From positions 1 through 64,000 of the forward strand of contig NZ_JADZAT010000014.1 in assembly GCF_020852455.1 (NCBI RefSeq): a stretch of 64,000 nt of DNA, in the 5' to 3' direction. The number at the start of each line of letters is the position of its first letter. Position 1 is the stretch's first letter. Below the pieces are notes generated by a model. That model made no database searches, was not told where the DNA came from, and saw only the letters and a program-made list of their open reading frames with translations. The DNA is from Novosphingobium sp. (GTDB taxonomy: Bacteria > Pseudomonadota > Alphaproteobacteria > Sphingomonadales > Sphingomonadaceae). Position numbers and translations under genes: made by a program. Shown here one piece after another: positions 1-11,468 of this stretch.

Positions 1-94
1 CCAGCTCAGTCAACGCAAGACGTTGCAGATGGCAATTGTGTGGGTGATGATCATCGCAGGGCTGGCGTTGCTTTTTGGCAATTTCACCGGCTGA
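1..94 (+). CDS. C-terminal fragment of an unidentified membrane protein
   Basis: An open frame enters from the left edge (first full codon at base 2) and ends at TGA 92-94. The 30 visible residues are a short basic stretch (QLSQRKTLQ) followed by one hydrophobic, probably membrane-spanning segment (VWVMIIAGLALLF) and a short tail. Nothing identifies the family. It runs in the same direction as mazG, 53 bases upstream of it. The call as a real gene rests on the frame, the clean helix and the stop; the product is unknown. Confidence 0.4.
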   Translation, partial: QLSQRKTLQMAIVWVMIIAGLALLFGNFTG

Positions 95-124
95 GCGGGC
101 CATATTGCTGAGTTTGCATTTAAC

Positions 125-138
125 ATAATATATATTAT
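125..138. promoter_or_regulatory. AT-only perfect palindrome upstream of mazG
   Basis: ATAATATATATTAT is a perfect 14-base inverted repeat made only of A and T in an otherwise GC-rich window. It ends 9 bases before the mazG ATG and no Shine-Dalgarno sequence lies between. It may be a -10 region or an operator; no specific regulator can be assigned. Confidence 0.35.
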
Positions 139-147
139 CATTCCAAT

Positions 148-942
148 ATGTCCGAACCAGCCAGCCCCCCTCTCGACCGCCTCCTCGCGATCATGGCCCA
201 CCTGCGCGATCCGCAGCGCGGCTGTGAATGGGACTGCGCGCAGAACTTTGCAACGATCGCGCCGTATACGCTCGAGGAAGCCTACGAAGTTGCCGACGCG
301 ATCGAACGCGGCGACATGGATGCGCTCAAGGATGAACTTGGCGATCTGCTCCTCCAGGTCGTGTTCCACGCGCGTATGGCCGAAGAAGCCGGCCTGTTCG
401 CGTTCAGTGATGTTGCCGCAGCCATCTCAACGAAGATGGAAGCACGGCACCCGCACATATTTGGTGATACGCCCGATCTTGGCCAAAGCCGCGAAGATCG
501 CTGGGAGGGTTTGAAGGCCGCCGAACGCAAGGCCAAGGGCGCCGAGAGCGCAATGGACGGCGTCACCCTCGCCCTTCCCGCCCTGCTCCGCGCTGAAAAG
601 CTGCAGAAGCGCGCGGCACGCCAAGGCTTCGATTGGCCTGATGTTCAGGGCCCGGGCGAAAAGCTCGTCGAAGAAATCGCAGAACTTGCGCAGGCCGGAA
701 CGGATGCGGAACGGGCTGAAGAGGCCGGAGACCTGCTGTTTGCTGCGGTCAACGTGGTCCGTGCCTATGGCGTTGCCCCGGAAGATGCCCTGCGCGCGGC
801 CAACATCAAGTTCGAACGCCGGTTCCGGGCCATGGAAGCGCTGGCCAGCCAGCAAGGGAACAATTTCCCCGCATTGACGCTCGATCAGCAGGAAGAGCTG
901 TGGCAGGCCGTCAAAGCCTCAGAGCCGGGCAAAGCGCCCTAA
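148..942 (+). CDS. mazG: Nucleoside triphosphate pyrophosphohydrolase MazG
   Basis: MazG hydrolyses (d)NTPs to (d)NMP and pyrophosphate, a house-cleaning role in the cytosol. The 264-residue product has the usual two-module length. The N-terminal module carries the Mg-binding EExxE...ExxD pattern (EEAYEVADAI, then KDELGDLLLQVVFHARMAEE); the C-terminal module repeats it in weaker form (EEIAELAQ, EEAGDLLFAAVNV). The motif HPHIFGD near the middle is typical of MazG. The ATG at 148 has no clear ribosome binding site and follows an AT-only palindrome. The 3' end overlaps the convergent hflX by 24 bases. Confidence 0.95.
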   Translation: MSEPASPPLDRLLAIMAHLRDPQRGCEWDCAQNFATIAPYTLEEAYEVADAIERGDMDALKDELGDLLLQVVFHARMAEEAGLFAFSDVAAAISTKMEARHPHIFGDTPDLGQSREDRWEGLKAAERKAKGAESAMDGVTLALPALLRAEKLQKRAARQGFDWPDVQGPGEKLVEEIAELAQAGTDAERAEEAGDLLFAAVNVVRAYGVAPEDALRAANIKFERRFRAMEALASQQGNNFPALTLDQQEELWQAVKASEPGKAP

Positions 943-2247
943 CTCGCGCGGATCAAGCCGCACCTCCAGACGCCGCAATGGCCCGCGTTCGTCTTCTCCG
1001 GCATCAGCATCGTTCACCACCTCACCGTGGGCATGGAGCCAGGCGAGCCGCTGGCCGTCGCTGACCGGCAGGACAAAACTGTGCAGGCGGGCCCCCTGGG
1101 TGAGGAGCTTGCCAACGGCCTCAAGCAAGTCGTCGCAGCCCATTCCGGTTAGCGCTGAGACCGGGACAATCAGCTCGTCCGGATGTGCAAGGCGTTGCTC
1201 AGCCAATTCGCTCGCGCGTCCGGCATCGAGCAGATCCCATTTGTTCCAGGCTTCAACGATCGGCACCCGCGGGGTGGCACCTTCGGCTTCGATCAGACCG
1301 AGGTCTTCCAGGATTTCCAGCACCTGGCGCTTTTGCGCGCCACTATCTGGATTGGCCACGTCGCGCACGTGGACGATCACGTCGGCGGCCGTGACCTCTT
1401 CAAGCGTTGCGCGAAACGCGGCAATAAGCTGGGTCGGCAGATCGGAGATGAACCCCACGGTGTCCGACAGGATCGCCTTCTCAACCCCTGGCAGCCGGAT
1501 CCGGCGCATGGTCGGGTCGAGCGTGGCAAACAGCAGGTCCTCGGCCATGACCCCGGCCCCGGTCAGGCGGTTGAACAGCGTGCTCTTGCCGGCATTGGTA
1601 TAGCCGACCAGGGCGATGACCGGCCAGGGGGCCTTCTCGCGCCGACTGCGGTGCAGGCCGCGGGTGCGGCGCACCTGATCCAGTTCACGCCGCAACTTGG
1701 CCATCCGGTCACGGATCATCCGGCGGTCGGCCTCGATCTGGGTCTCGCCCGGGCCGCCCAGGAAGCCGAAGCCGCCGCGCTGGCGCTCAAGGTGGGTCCA
1801 GCTGCGCACCAGTCGCCCGGCCTGATAATCGAGGTGGGCCAGTTCTACTTGCAACCGCCCTTCAGCCGTGGCCGCACGTTCGCCGAAGATTTCCAGAATC
1901 AGGCCAGTCCGGTCGATCACCTTGCGCTTGAGCTTTTCCTCAAGGTTGCGCTGCTGGATCGCGCTGAGCGAGCCATCAACGATCACCAGATCAGCCTCGC
2001 CCAGGTTGCAGGCGACGTCGATGTTCTGGATCTGCCCTTCCCCGAACAACGTCCCGGCGCGCGCTTCGCGGATCGGGATGGCCATGGCTTCAACCACCAC
2101 CAGTCCGATCGCCAGGGCAAGGCCCTTGGCTTCCTCAAGCCGGGCGGCGGTGTCGATCCCTGCCCCGCCCCGCTTGAATTCCGGGTAAACGACCAAGGCC
2201 CGCGCGCCGCGGGTTACCTCGCCATCGGTTTCCTCACCGAAGATCAG
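919..2247 (-). CDS. hflX: Ribosome-associated GTPase HflX
   Basis: HflX is a translational GTPase that binds the 50S subunit and rescues or splits stalled ribosomes. The product shows an N-terminal glycine-rich HflX domain ([12 protein letters not shown]) and a G domain with P-loop [13 protein letters not shown] (G3) and NKWD (G4). The first canonical start in frame is TTG at 2196, but that begins inside the first strand (VVYPEFK). Frame and family resemblance continue 17 codons upstream through [15 protein letters not shown] to CTG at 2247, which overlaps the hfq stop as CTGA and has GAAGAAGG about nine bases ahead. I therefore place the start at CTG, with TTG 2196 as the fallback. It is translationally coupled to hfq and its end overlaps mazG. 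Confidence 0.93.
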   Translation of the reverse strand: MIFGEETDGEVTRGARALVVYPEFKRGGAGIDTAARLEEAKGLALAIGLVVVEAMAIPIREARAGTLFGEGQIQNIDVACNLGEADLVIVDGSLSAIQQRNLEEKLKRKVIDRTGLILEIFGERAATAEGRLQVELAHLDYQAGRLVRSWTHLERQRGGFGFLGGPGETQIEADRRMIRDRMAKLRRELDQVRRTRGLHRSRREKAPWPVIALVGYTNAGKSTLFNRLTGAGVMAEDLLFATLDPTMRRIRLPGVEKAILSDTVGFISDLPTQLIAAFRATLEEVTAADVIVHVRDVANPDSGAQKRQVLEILEDLGLIEAEGATPRVPIVEAWNKWDLLDAGRASELAEQRLAHPDELIVPVSALTGMGCDDLLEAVGKLLTQGARLHSFVLPVSDGQRLAWLHAHGEVVNDADAGEDERGPLRRLEVRLDPRELGRFARL

Positions 2248-2810
2248 GCGAGTTCGCCTTCTTCGGCATCGCCGGTCAGATCGACAGGACCCAACGGCTG
2301 AATCGTCGAAACCGCATGTTTGTAGGCCAGCTGGACATAGCCTTCACGTTCCAGCAGCATGCAGAACAGGTCATAGGCGGCGACGCGGCCCTGCAGCATC
2401 ACCCCGTTGACCAGGAACATGTTGACCTGAACCTCAGCCTGGCGAACGCTCGACAGGAACACGTCCTGCAGCAGACGGACCTTCTTGCCCCCTTCCCCGG
2501 TGCTGCCGAACTGGCGGGCATCGATCGGCTGGCTGGGCATGATGGTGGAGATCGCGTGCTTGTAAACCAGCTGGGCCTGGCCGTCGCGGCGCAGCAGGAT
2601 CGAAAAATTGTCAAACCAGGTGACGATGCCCTGCAGCTTCACGCCCTTGACCAGGAACATGGTGACCGGGGTCTTGTTCTTGCGCAGCAGGTTCAGGAAC
2701 TGGTCCTGCAGGTTCTGACCCTTCGGTGCAGCCGGTACAGGGCTTTCTTCGCTCGCTTCGGGTTCGGGCTTCGGCGGGCGCGGACGCGCGCTGAGTGTGC
2801 GAGAGGTCAT
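2244..2810 (-). CDS. hfq: RNA chaperone Hfq with two tandem Sm domains
   Basis: Hfq pairs small RNAs with mRNAs and normally acts as a hexamer of about 80-residue subunits. This 188-residue protein has a proline-rich head (1-30) and two complete Hfq units: about 31-95 ([10 protein letters not shown] ... [10 protein letters not shown] ... [10 protein letters not shown]) and about 111-175 ([10 protein letters not shown] ... [10 protein letters not shown] ... [10 protein letters not shown]). Both keep the proximal-face Gln (Q35, Q115), the FxxxxL/YD core and the YKH signature. Unit 1 keeps basic rim residues (R43, K44, K46), while unit 2 has R123-Q-A-E there. Start is ATG 2810 with AAGGAG seven bases upstream; the frame is open to 2891 but that stretch is not Hfq-like. 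Follows ntrX by 139 bases and is coupled to hflX. Confidence 0.96.
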   Translation of the reverse strand: MTSRTLSARPRPPKPEPEASEESPVPAAPKGQNLQDQFLNLLRKNKTPVTMFLVKGVKLQGIVTWFDNFSILLRRDGQAQLVYKHAISTIMPSQPIDARQFGSTGEGGKKVRLLQDVFLSSVRQAEVQVNMFLVNGVMLQGRVAAYDLFCMLLEREGYVQLAYKHAVSTIQPLGPVDLTGDAEEGELA

Positions 2811-2949
2811 TTCCTGGCTCCTTCTTGTTGGCGGCCGCCACTGCGGTCCGCGATCTGGCCCCTGGCGCGATGGCTGGGCCGTTTTCATCAAGCTTCTACT
2901 TAATCCCCTTTAGCCGACGGGTAAACGCCATTTTCATGACGTTTCCTTG

Positions 2950-4353
<1,404 letters not shown>

Positions 4354-4375
4354 TTCAACCTACCTCTGCTTTCAA

Positions 4376-6613
4376 CTACTCAGCCGCTTCCGGCTTGTCC
4401 TGCCGGTCGAGCGGATCACGCGCGAACCGCATGGTGACTACGGTTCCTTCGGTCTTGCCCGGGGTGAACTGGATATCGCCGCCATGTTCCTCGACGATCT
4501 TCTTGACGATCGCCAGGCCCAGCCCGGTGCCCTTGTCACGCGTGGTCACATAGGGCTCGATAATCCGTTCACCTTCCTGGGGCAGGCCGATACCGTTATC
4601 GGTTACCGCAACGACGACATCCTCAGAGCTGCCGGTAAGGACAACGCTGATCCGGCCGCGATAGTCTGCGTCTTCCTGCTTTTGCCGGGCTTCAACAGCT
4701 TCGACTGCGTTCTTGAGGACGTTGGTCATGGCCTGGCCGAACTGGTGCCGATCACATGCGATAATCCCGAAATCGGCATCCGCTGCGAACGAGAAGTTGA
4801 TATCAGGCCGGGCCACTTCCTGCAGGAACAAGGCTTGCCGGGCCAGATCGACCGGATCTTCGCCGCGGAACAGCGGTTTGGGCAGCCGCGCAAAAGACGA
4901 AAACTCGTCAACCATGCGGCGCAGATCGCCGACCTGGCGGATGATCGTGCCGGTCAGCTCCTCGAACAGTTCGCCATCGGCAACCACCTGTTTGGCATAG
5001 CGCCGCTTGAGCCGTTCGGTTGCCAGCTGGATCGGGGTTAGCGGGTTCTTGATCTCATGCGCGATGCGGCGGGCCACGTCGGACCAGGCAGCCTGGCGCT
5101 GATCGACCAGCTGGCGGGTGATATCCTCGAAGGTCACGACGTGTCCGGTGGCCGATCGGGTTGATTTGACCGCCAGGGTCAACAGGTCATTCCCCTTGGA
5201 AAACTGAACGATTCCGCCCTCACTGCCCTCTTGGGCCAGCGCGGCAATCTGCGGGGCGATCTGGGCCAGCTCCACGCCGATCGGGATCTCCGCGCCGCGT
5301 TCAAGCAGCAGTTTCTGGGCCGACCCGTTCATGAGCTGGATTTCGCCCTTGGAATTGGTGCTGATGATCCCGGCGGTGACCGATTCCAGCACCGCTTCCA
5401 TGAACGCGCGCCGCTCATCAAGCTGCTGATTGGCGCCGAGCAGCGCCTGGTTCTGGCGTTCAAGCTGCTGGGTCATGCGGTTGAAGGCGCGATTGAGCAG
5501 GCCAACCTCGTCAGCCCCGGTGCGCCCTTCGACCCGCATTGAAAAGTTGCCCGAGCCGACCTGTCTGGCAGCGTCAACCAGATCGTAGAGCGGCTTAACC
5601 TGCCGGTCGGCAAAGCGCAGCGCGAACCACACCGAAAGCCCGACCAGCGCCAGGCTGGCCACGAACAGCGCGACATTGACCCGCAGCTGCTGGATCCGGG
5701 TTCGCTGGGTCAACTCGTCATAGGAGCGCAGGATGTTCTGAGCATAGCCGGCCGAAAGCAGATCGCTCTTGCGCACGGTGTAGAGGTAGATCCCGGCCCG
5801 GCGATCGATTGGCGTGATCGCTCGGATCGTGTTGCCGCCACTCGAAACCGAAATCGCCTCGCCGCGATCCAACTGGCGCAGGACATCGGCGGAAATCTCC
5901 GACAGCGGGGCCTCGCCGCGGGTAAAGGCCGCCTTGTCCAGCCCGCCATCGGCGCGCTTTTGCAGGATCGTCGATTCATCGATCTTCCGGTGAAGCACCT
6001 GATAGAGGTAGTATTCCTGGAATTCCGCGCTGCCAAAGGGCACCAGCGTGATTTCCTCACGCAGGTCCTGAGCCATCGCCAGCGATTCGTACTCCATGTC
6101 CTTCTTGATCTGCTCGGAATAGCCCAAAGCCAGCTGGTTCGCGTTCTCCAGCAGCCCGCGTGACTTGTCCGAAAACCAGAACTCGACACCCGACTGGAAC
6201 AGTACCGAGGCGAAGATCACGACCAGCAGTGTCGGCACTGCCGAAATCAGCGAGAACAGAAACACCAGGCGAACGTGCAGCTGACCGCTGCGCCCGATCT
6301 CTTCCTGCGCGCGCTGCAGTGCCAGGCGTCTTCCAAGCAGGACCAGAATTGCCATGGCCGGAACCAGGGTCCCGACCAGCAACGTCGAAGTCAGCTCGGT
6401 CGGCAGCATCTGTCCGCGATCGGACTGCGAGCGGAAGACGAACCAGGTAATCCCGGTCATCACCAGGAAGGCGACGACAGCACCAATTTCGAGGATCTGA
6501 AAAAGGTTGGAGCGACGCACAGCCACCTGGGCCCGACGCAAGATACGCGCCCAGGCCTTGCGGCGATCAGGCCGTTTCAAGGTACGTTGAGGGGGTGAGC
6601 CAGATTGCTCCAT
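4376..6613 (-). CDS. ntrY: Membrane sensor histidine kinase NtrY
   Basis: NtrY phosphorylates NtrX. The 745 residues show three hydrophobic segments in the first 150 residues (for example [15 protein letters not shown] and [16 protein letters not shown]), an extracytoplasmic region, and a fourth segment around 310-330 ([17 protein letters not shown]). A HAMP linker, a PAS domain ([19 protein letters not shown]) and a kinase core follow. The phospho-acceptor is in [19 protein letters not shown]; the ATP lid has DNGIGLP and [18 protein letters not shown]. This is the full NtrY layout. It lies between ntrC and ntrX on the same strand, 56 bases after ntrC. Confidence 0.96.
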   Translation of the reverse strand: MEQSGSPPQRTLKRPDRRKAWARILRRAQVAVRRSNLFQILEIGAVVAFLVMTGITWFVFRSQSDRGQMLPTELTSTLLVGTLVPAMAILVLLGRRLALQRAQEEIGRSGQLHVRLVFLFSLISAVPTLLVVIFASVLFQSGVEFWFSDKSRGLLENANQLALGYSEQIKKDMEYESLAMAQDLREEITLVPFGSAEFQEYYLYQVLHRKIDESTILQKRADGGLDKAAFTRGEAPLSEISADVLRQLDRGEAISVSSGGNTIRAITPIDRRAGIYLYTVRKSDLLSAGYAQNILRSYDELTQRTRIQQLRVNVALFVASLALVGLSVWFALRFADRQVKPLYDLVDAARQVGSGNFSMRVEGRTGADEVGLLNRAFNRMTQQLERQNQALLGANQQLDERRAFMEAVLESVTAGIISTNSKGEIQLMNGSAQKLLLERGAEIPIGVELAQIAPQIAALAQEGSEGGIVQFSKGNDLLTLAVKSTRSATGHVVTFEDITRQLVDQRQAAWSDVARRIAHEIKNPLTPIQLATERLKRRYAKQVVADGELFEELTGTIIRQVGDLRRMVDEFSSFARLPKPLFRGEDPVDLARQALFLQEVARPDINFSFAADADFGIIACDRHQFGQAMTNVLKNAVEAVEARQKQEDADYRGRISVVLTGSSEDVVVAVTDNGIGLPQEGERIIEPYVTTRDKGTGLGLAIVKKIVEEHGGDIQFTPGKTEGTVVTMRFARDPLDRQDKPEAAE

Positions 6614-6669
6614 CGTTGCCTAGTTACAACACTACTGTTGCAACTGTGCAAGGCCTTTCGCAGTACCGG

Positions 6670-8073
6670 TTAACGCTGGTGTCCGCCCGGATCAATTTCG
6701 AGATCGGTCAAACGCTTGCGCAGGGTGTTGCGATTGATCCCCAGATACTGCGCGGCGCGTAGCTGGTTGCCGCCGGTTCGCCGCAAAGCCTCGATGAACA
6801 GTGGGCGTTCAAATGCCGCCAGCGCCGCATCATAGACCTGCCCCTCGCCTGGCCGGTTGTGGTTGAGCCAGTCGGCCACCGCGTCATCCATTGCGGTGTC
6901 TTCACCTGTGCGCGCTTCGGCAACGCCGCTCTCCAGCATAGGTTCCAACACTGCCGCGTCGATCAGGTCCTCACGCGCCAGCAATGCCATGCGATAGATG
7001 AAATTGCGCAGTTCGCGGACGTTGCCGCGCCAGGGCTGGCTGGCCAGCAGCGCAGTCGCATCGTCGGACAGTCGGTGACGTGGCAACCCCTCCCCTGCCG
7101 CCAGGTGGAGGAAATGCCGTGCCAGGGCCGGAACATCGTCGGCCCGCTCGCGCAGCGGCGGCAGCGTGATTGGCACCACGTTCAGCCGGTAGAACAGGTC
7201 TTCGCGGAAAGTCCCGGCTGCGATCATCGGAGCCAGGTCTCTGTTGGTGGCTGCCACGATCCGCACGTCGACCGCCACTTCCTCGCGCCCACCGACCCGG
7301 CGGATGCGTCCGGATTGCAGCGCGCGCAGCAGCCGGGTCTGGGCATCGAGCGGCATGTCGCCGATTTCGTCGAGGAACAGCGTGCCGCCCTGGGCCTGCT
7401 CGAACTTGCCCGCGTGCCGGGCCATGGCACCAGTGAAGGCGCCTTTTTCGTGCCCGAACAGCTCGCTTTCGATCAGGTCCGCCGGAATGGCTGCGGTGTT
7501 GACCGCTACGAATGGTCCGGACTTGCGATGACCTAGCTGATGAATTGCCTCGGCCACCAGTTCCTTGCCGGTGCCGCTTTCACCCAGCACAAGCACGGTC
7601 AGGTCATTGCGCAGCACCCGGGTGATCATCCGGTAAACCGCCTGCATCGGTGCCGACCGGCCGACCAATGGCAGACCAGCGACCGGCGCATCGTCCTCAT
7701 CCCCGCTGCGTGATGCGGCATTGCCGACGGCCTGGCGGACGGTCCGGGCCAACTCGTCGATATCAAACGGCTTGGGGAAATACTCGAACGCGCCGGTGTC
7801 GCTGGCACGCACTGCCGTATCCAGGGTGTTCTGCGCCGAAAGGATGATGATCGGCATGTCGGGCGCTGCGTCGCGCACAGCCCCCAGGGTCTCAATCCCG
7901 TCGCCATCGGTCAACATCACATCGGTGACCAGCGCGGCATAGGCGCGTTTCTGCAGCAACCGATCGCGCTCGGCGATCGAATCGCATCCGGTCACCGCAA
8001 AGCCTTCGGCTTCCAGCGCGGCGGTGATTACCAGTGCGATCGAGGCGTCGTCTTCAACCAGCAAGACAGTCAT
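6670..8073 (-). CDS. ntrC: Nitrogen regulator NtrC (sigma-54 dependent activator)
   Basis: NtrC activates nitrogen-assimilation genes with sigma-54 when phosphorylated by NtrB. The receiver (1-120) has E7-D8-D9 and phosphorylation site D51 (LVTDVML). The AAA+ domain has Walker A GESGTGKE (164-171), an intact GAFTGA loop (211-216), Walker B GGTLFLDEIGD and the arginine-finger region VNVVPITLPPLRERADD. The C-terminal Fis-type helix-turn-helix reads GGNQLRAAQYLGINRNTLRKRL. Unlike the neighbouring NtrX it has every residue needed to open sigma-54 promoters. Its ATG overlaps the ntrB stop by four bases (ATGA). Confidence 0.97.
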   Translation of the reverse strand: MTVLLVEDDASIALVITAALEAEGFAVTGCDSIAERDRLLQKRAYAALVTDVMLTDGDGIETLGAVRDAAPDMPIIILSAQNTLDTAVRASDTGAFEYFPKPFDIDELARTVRQAVGNAASRSGDEDDAPVAGLPLVGRSAPMQAVYRMITRVLRNDLTVLVLGESGTGKELVAEAIHQLGHRKSGPFVAVNTAAIPADLIESELFGHEKGAFTGAMARHAGKFEQAQGGTLFLDEIGDMPLDAQTRLLRALQSGRIRRVGGREEVAVDVRIVAATNRDLAPMIAAGTFREDLFYRLNVVPITLPPLRERADDVPALARHFLHLAAGEGLPRHRLSDDATALLASQPWRGNVRELRNFIYRMALLAREDLIDAAVLEPMLESGVAEARTGEDTAMDDAVADWLNHNRPGEGQVYDAALAAFERPLFIEALRRTGGNQLRAAQYLGINRNTLRKRLTDLEIDPGGHQR

Positions 8074-9155
8074 GCGGCTTCCTCATGTGGTGCCCTGCGG
8101 CGATCTTCGGCCAGCGCGAGGTGGACCCGGAAATGGGTCCAGCCGGCTGCCTCGTCACGATCATGGGTGATCCGTCCGTTCATGTCTGCAACCAGACGGC
8201 GCACGAGCGCCAGGCCCAGCCCCTGCCCGCTCTTCTTGCTGGTTACGAACGGTTCGAACACATGATCACGCAGTTGCGGGTCGATCCCTGGGCCATTGTC
8301 ACTGATCCGCAGTTCGATTGGCAGGCGGACCGATGATCCATCAGCAGCCCGATGCAGTTGCAGCCCGCTGGCAAAGCGGGTGCGTACCGCGATCCTGGGC
8401 TGTTCAAGCCCGCGCACAGCGTCGGCGGCATTGGCCAGCAGGTTGATCAGGACCTGCAGCAGCGCATCGGCATTGCCCAACACAGCCGGCAGCGAGGGAT
8501 CGAACTCCTCGGCGATCTGTGGGGATTTGCCGCTGGCCTCGATCACTGCGCGAGCATGCCGAACCGCTTCGTGAAGGTTGCAGGGTGAAAGCTCGGGCGC
8601 AGTACGGCGCGAGAGTGACTGCATCTGGTCGATCAGCTTGGCAATCCGGTCCACCTCGTCGGCGATCAGCCCGGTCAGGGCCAGATCGTTGCCTTCCAGC
8701 TTGCGGCCCAGAAGCTGCGCCGCGCCGCGAATTCCCGCCAGCGGGTTCTTGATTTCATGGGCCAGCACGTCTGGCGCGCGCAGCATGCTGTCTTCGCCAG
8801 AGGATTGCGTTTCGCGCATCGCCTCGGCCCCACCGATATCGTGGAGGGTCAGCAGTTGCCATCCGGGCTGGTCGATGACCGGGGCAACCGTCACATCAAC
8901 GCGGCGGCTCCCCTGCCCCAGCACCCGAATACCGGTTGCCCGCGCCGAAAGCTGCGCATCGGTTTCGGCCAAGCGCGCGGCCAGGCGTTCTTCATCGAAG
9001 ACCAGCAATTCACCCAATCCGCGCCCTTCCAGTCGCTTGAACGACTGGCCCAGAAGATGCTCGGCTGCAGGATTGGCCGCTGCCAGCTTTTGCCCCGGCG
9101 CCAGCAGCACCACCGCGTGCGGCAGGCTGGCCAGCTGGCGGAGCGGATCAACCAT
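8070..9155 (-). CDS. ntrB: Nitrogen regulation histidine kinase NtrB
   Basis: NtrB is the soluble kinase/phosphatase for NtrC and is normally controlled by PII protein. The 361-residue product has no membrane segment. A PAS domain (about 10-110, PHAVVLLAPGQKLAAANPAA) precedes the HisKA motif [19 protein letters not shown] with phospho-acceptor H133. The ATP-binding domain has the N box (LINLLANAADAV), G1 DNGPGID and G2 GQGLGLALVRRL. The start overlaps the dusB stop (TGATG) and the stop overlaps the ntrC start, so dusB-ntrB-ntrC look like one translationally coupled unit, the usual alphaproteobacterial nifR3-ntrBC order. Confidence 0.97.
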   Translation of the reverse strand: MVDPLRQLASLPHAVVLLAPGQKLAAANPAAEHLLGQSFKRLEGRGLGELLVFDEERLAARLAETDAQLSARATGIRVLGQGSRRVDVTVAPVIDQPGWQLLTLHDIGGAEAMRETQSSGEDSMLRAPDVLAHEIKNPLAGIRGAAQLLGRKLEGNDLALTGLIADEVDRIAKLIDQMQSLSRRTAPELSPCNLHEAVRHARAVIEASGKSPQIAEEFDPSLPAVLGNADALLQVLINLLANAADAVRGLEQPRIAVRTRFASGLQLHRAADGSSVRLPIELRISDNGPGIDPQLRDHVFEPFVTSKKSGQGLGLALVRRLVADMNGRITHDRDEAAGWTHFRVHLALAEDRRRAPHEEAA

Positions 9156-10171
9156 CAGGCCGCCGCCCGGCTGAGGAACGGATCGTAGAATTCGGTCAGT
9201 TCACGGACCACGTCGTCGGCGCTCTCAATGAAATTGACCTTGTTCCGGAAGGCCGCTGAACCAGCTAGTCCCCGCGTGTACCAGGCCAGGTGCTTGCGGG
9301 CCATGCGCACGCCGGTGTGCTCACCGTAGTGTTCCAGCATCCAGCGATAGTGCTCAAGAACCAGATCGAACTGCGCGTCGATATCGGGATCGGCCAGTTC
9401 CTGCCCGGTCTTCAGCCAATGCATGACCTGCGCCAGCAGCCACGGCCGGCCATAGGCCCCGCGCCCGATCATCACGCCATCGGCGCCCGACTGCTCAAAC
9501 GCCTTGGCGCTGTCAGCGATCGAACAGATATCACCATTGACGATCACCGGGATCGAAACGGCTTCCTTGACACTGCGGACGAAGGCCCAGTCGGCATCAC
9601 CGCGGTACATCTGGTTACGGGTGCGGCCATGGACCGTGACCATCTTGGCACCCAGATCCTCGGCTATGCGCGCCAGTTCCGGTGCATTGAGGCTGTCGTG
9701 GCACCAGCCCATCCTCATCTTGACGGTAACCGGAACCGAGACCGCCTTGACCGTTGCCTCGATCAGCCGGGTCGCCAACGGGATATCGCGCATCAGCGCG
9801 GATCCGGCATCGCCGTTGACCACCTTTTTGACTGGGCAGCCCATATTGATGTCAATGATCGCCGCGCCGCGGTCTTCCTGCAATTTGGCCGCCTCGGCCA
9901 TCTGCTCGGGCTCGCAGCCGACCAGTTGCATCGAAACCGGTTCTTCGATCGGGTCCCAAGCGGCCTTCTGGACCGACTGACGCGTTTCGCGGATCGCTGC
10001 CGGGCTGGCGATCATCTCGGTGACGTTGAGGCCCGATCCGAACCGACGCACCAGTCGGCGGAACGGCAGGTCGGTGACGCCAGTCATCGGCGCCAGGATC
10101 ACCGGGCAATCGATCCGCACCGGGCCGACCATGATCGGCGCCACTTGCGGCGGGGAAGGTAGCGTGCTCAT
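9155..10171 (-). CDS. dusB: tRNA-dihydrouridine synthase DusB (NifR3)
   Basis: DusB reduces uridine to dihydrouridine in the D loop of tRNAs using FMN and NADPH. The TIM-barrel start ([22 protein letters not shown]), the catalytic Cys in [11 protein letters not shown], and the FMN-phosphate region [16 protein letters not shown] are visible. At 338 residues it has normal family length. It heads the ntr block and diverges from ispDF across 72 bases, which must hold both promoters. Confidence 0.96.
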   Translation of the reverse strand: MSTLPSPPQVAPIMVGPVRIDCPVILAPMTGVTDLPFRRLVRRFGSGLNVTEMIASPAAIRETRQSVQKAAWDPIEEPVSMQLVGCEPEQMAEAAKLQEDRGAAIIDINMGCPVKKVVNGDAGSALMRDIPLATRLIEATVKAVSVPVTVKMRMGWCHDSLNAPELARIAEDLGAKMVTVHGRTRNQMYRGDADWAFVRSVKEAVSIPVIVNGDICSIADSAKAFEQSGADGVMIGRGAYGRPWLLAQVMHWLKTGQELADPDIDAQFDLVLEHYRWMLEHYGEHTGVRMARKHLAWYTRGLAGSAAFRNKVNFIESADDVVRELTEFYDPFLSRAAA

Positions 10172-10243
10172 TGCAGATGCCTAAAATTTAGGCAGCACAT
10201 AGGGAATTGCCCCGGCGAGAGCAAGCCTATACCGCGTTGCAAC

Positions 10244-11392
10244 ATGAAACCGTCCAATCCTTCGCCGCGCACCGCTGCCGTGATCGTCGCGGCCGGACAA
10301 GGGCTGCGCGCCGGGCAGCCTCTGCCCAAGCAATTTGCCCCGTGGCGCGGCAAGCCGGTGGTGCGACACTCGGCAGAAGCGCTGGCTTTGGCTGGCATCG
10401 CCCCGATTGTTGTGGCCATCCCCGACGGCGGGCAAGACCTGGCCGGCGCAGCATTGGCAGGTGTTCCGGGTGTGCGATTTGTAACCGGCGGGACCAGTCG
10501 CCAGGAATCGGTGCGCAATGCGTTGGAATCGCTCGTGCCAGATGCGCCCGTACAGGTGCTGATCCATGACGCGGCACGGCCAGGCTTGGGCCAGAATGTG
10601 ATTGATCGGCTGGTCGCCGCGCTTGAGGTCCTGCCTGGTGCAATACCGGTGCTGCCGGTGGTTGATAGCCTGGCCGAAGCCCGCGGTGACGTGATGGGCG
10701 CGCCTGCCCGGCGCGAAGCCTTGCGGCGGGTGCAGACCCCGCAAGCATTCCGGTTTGCCGATATCCTGGCCGCTCATCGGGCCTGGCAAGGATCGAGCGA
10801 GGCAGGCGATGACGCGCAGGTGGCCCAGGCGGCAGGCCTGGCCGTTGGTTTGGTCGAAGGAGATGAAAAGCTGCACAAGCTGACTTTCGCGGAAGACTTT
10901 GCCGCCCAAGCCGCACCAATACGGGTCGGGATGGGCTATGATGTCCACCGCCTGGCCGACGGCGAAGAGTTGTGGCTCTGCGGCGTGCGGATCGACCATC
11001 CACGCGGCCTCGCCGGGCACAGTGATGCCGATGTCGCAATTCATGCGCTGGTCGACGCAATGCTCGGGGCGATCTGCGCCGGTGATATCGGCAGCCATTT
11101 CCCGCCAAGCGACCCACAGTGGAAGGGCGCCAGTTCCGACCGTTTTCTGGCCCACGCCGTAACCCTGGTGAATGAAGCCGGTTATCGGATCGGCAATGTC
11201 GATCTGACCATCGTGTGCGAAGCGCCAAGGATCGGTCCGCATCGCGAAGCTATGCGAACCCGCCTTGCCGAATTGCTGGGAACGGACATTGCAGCGGTAA
11301 GCGTAAAAGCGACCACCACCGAGCGGTTAGGCTTTACCGGGCGAGGTGAAGGGATCGCTGCGCAGGCTGTCGCAACACTGTTGGCCCAATAA
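10244..11392 (+). CDS. ispDF: Bifunctional IspD/IspF of the MEP isoprenoid pathway
   Basis: One 382-residue chain joins two non-consecutive MEP-pathway enzymes. Residues 1 to about 220 are IspD, the 2-C-methyl-D-erythritol 4-phosphate cytidylyltransferase, with CTP loop AAGQGLRAGQPLPKQF and HDAARP. Residues 225-382 are IspF, the MEcPP synthase, with zinc-site DVHR (VGMGYDVHRL), GHSDADVAIHAL, DIGSHFPPSD and KATTTERLGFTGRGEGIAA. The fusion is common in alphaproteobacteria. The ATG at 10244 puts the CTP loop at its normal distance. It diverges from dusB. Confidence 0.97.
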   Translation: MKPSNPSPRTAAVIVAAGQGLRAGQPLPKQFAPWRGKPVVRHSAEALALAGIAPIVVAIPDGGQDLAGAALAGVPGVRFVTGGTSRQESVRNALESLVPDAPVQVLIHDAARPGLGQNVIDRLVAALEVLPGAIPVLPVVDSLAEARGDVMGAPARREALRRVQTPQAFRFADILAAHRAWQGSSEAGDDAQVAQAAGLAVGLVEGDEKLHKLTFAEDFAAQAAPIRVGMGYDVHRLADGEELWLCGVRIDHPRGLAGHSDADVAIHALVDAMLGAICAGDIGSHFPPSDPQWKGASSDRFLAHAVTLVNEAGYRIGNVDLTIVCEAPRIGPHREAMRTRLAELLGTDIAAVSVKATTTERLGFTGRGEGIAAQAVATLLAQ

Positions 11393-11468
11393 CTATTCGG
11401 ACTGGATTTTGCGGTGGTTTCACGGCAGGTGATGACCAAGTCCGCGCTCAACAACGGAAACCTGAACA

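Noticed and set aside
1183..2301. 372-residue plus-strand frame
   Set aside because: Antisense to hflX and hfq; long only because GC-rich codon use suppresses stops on the other strand.
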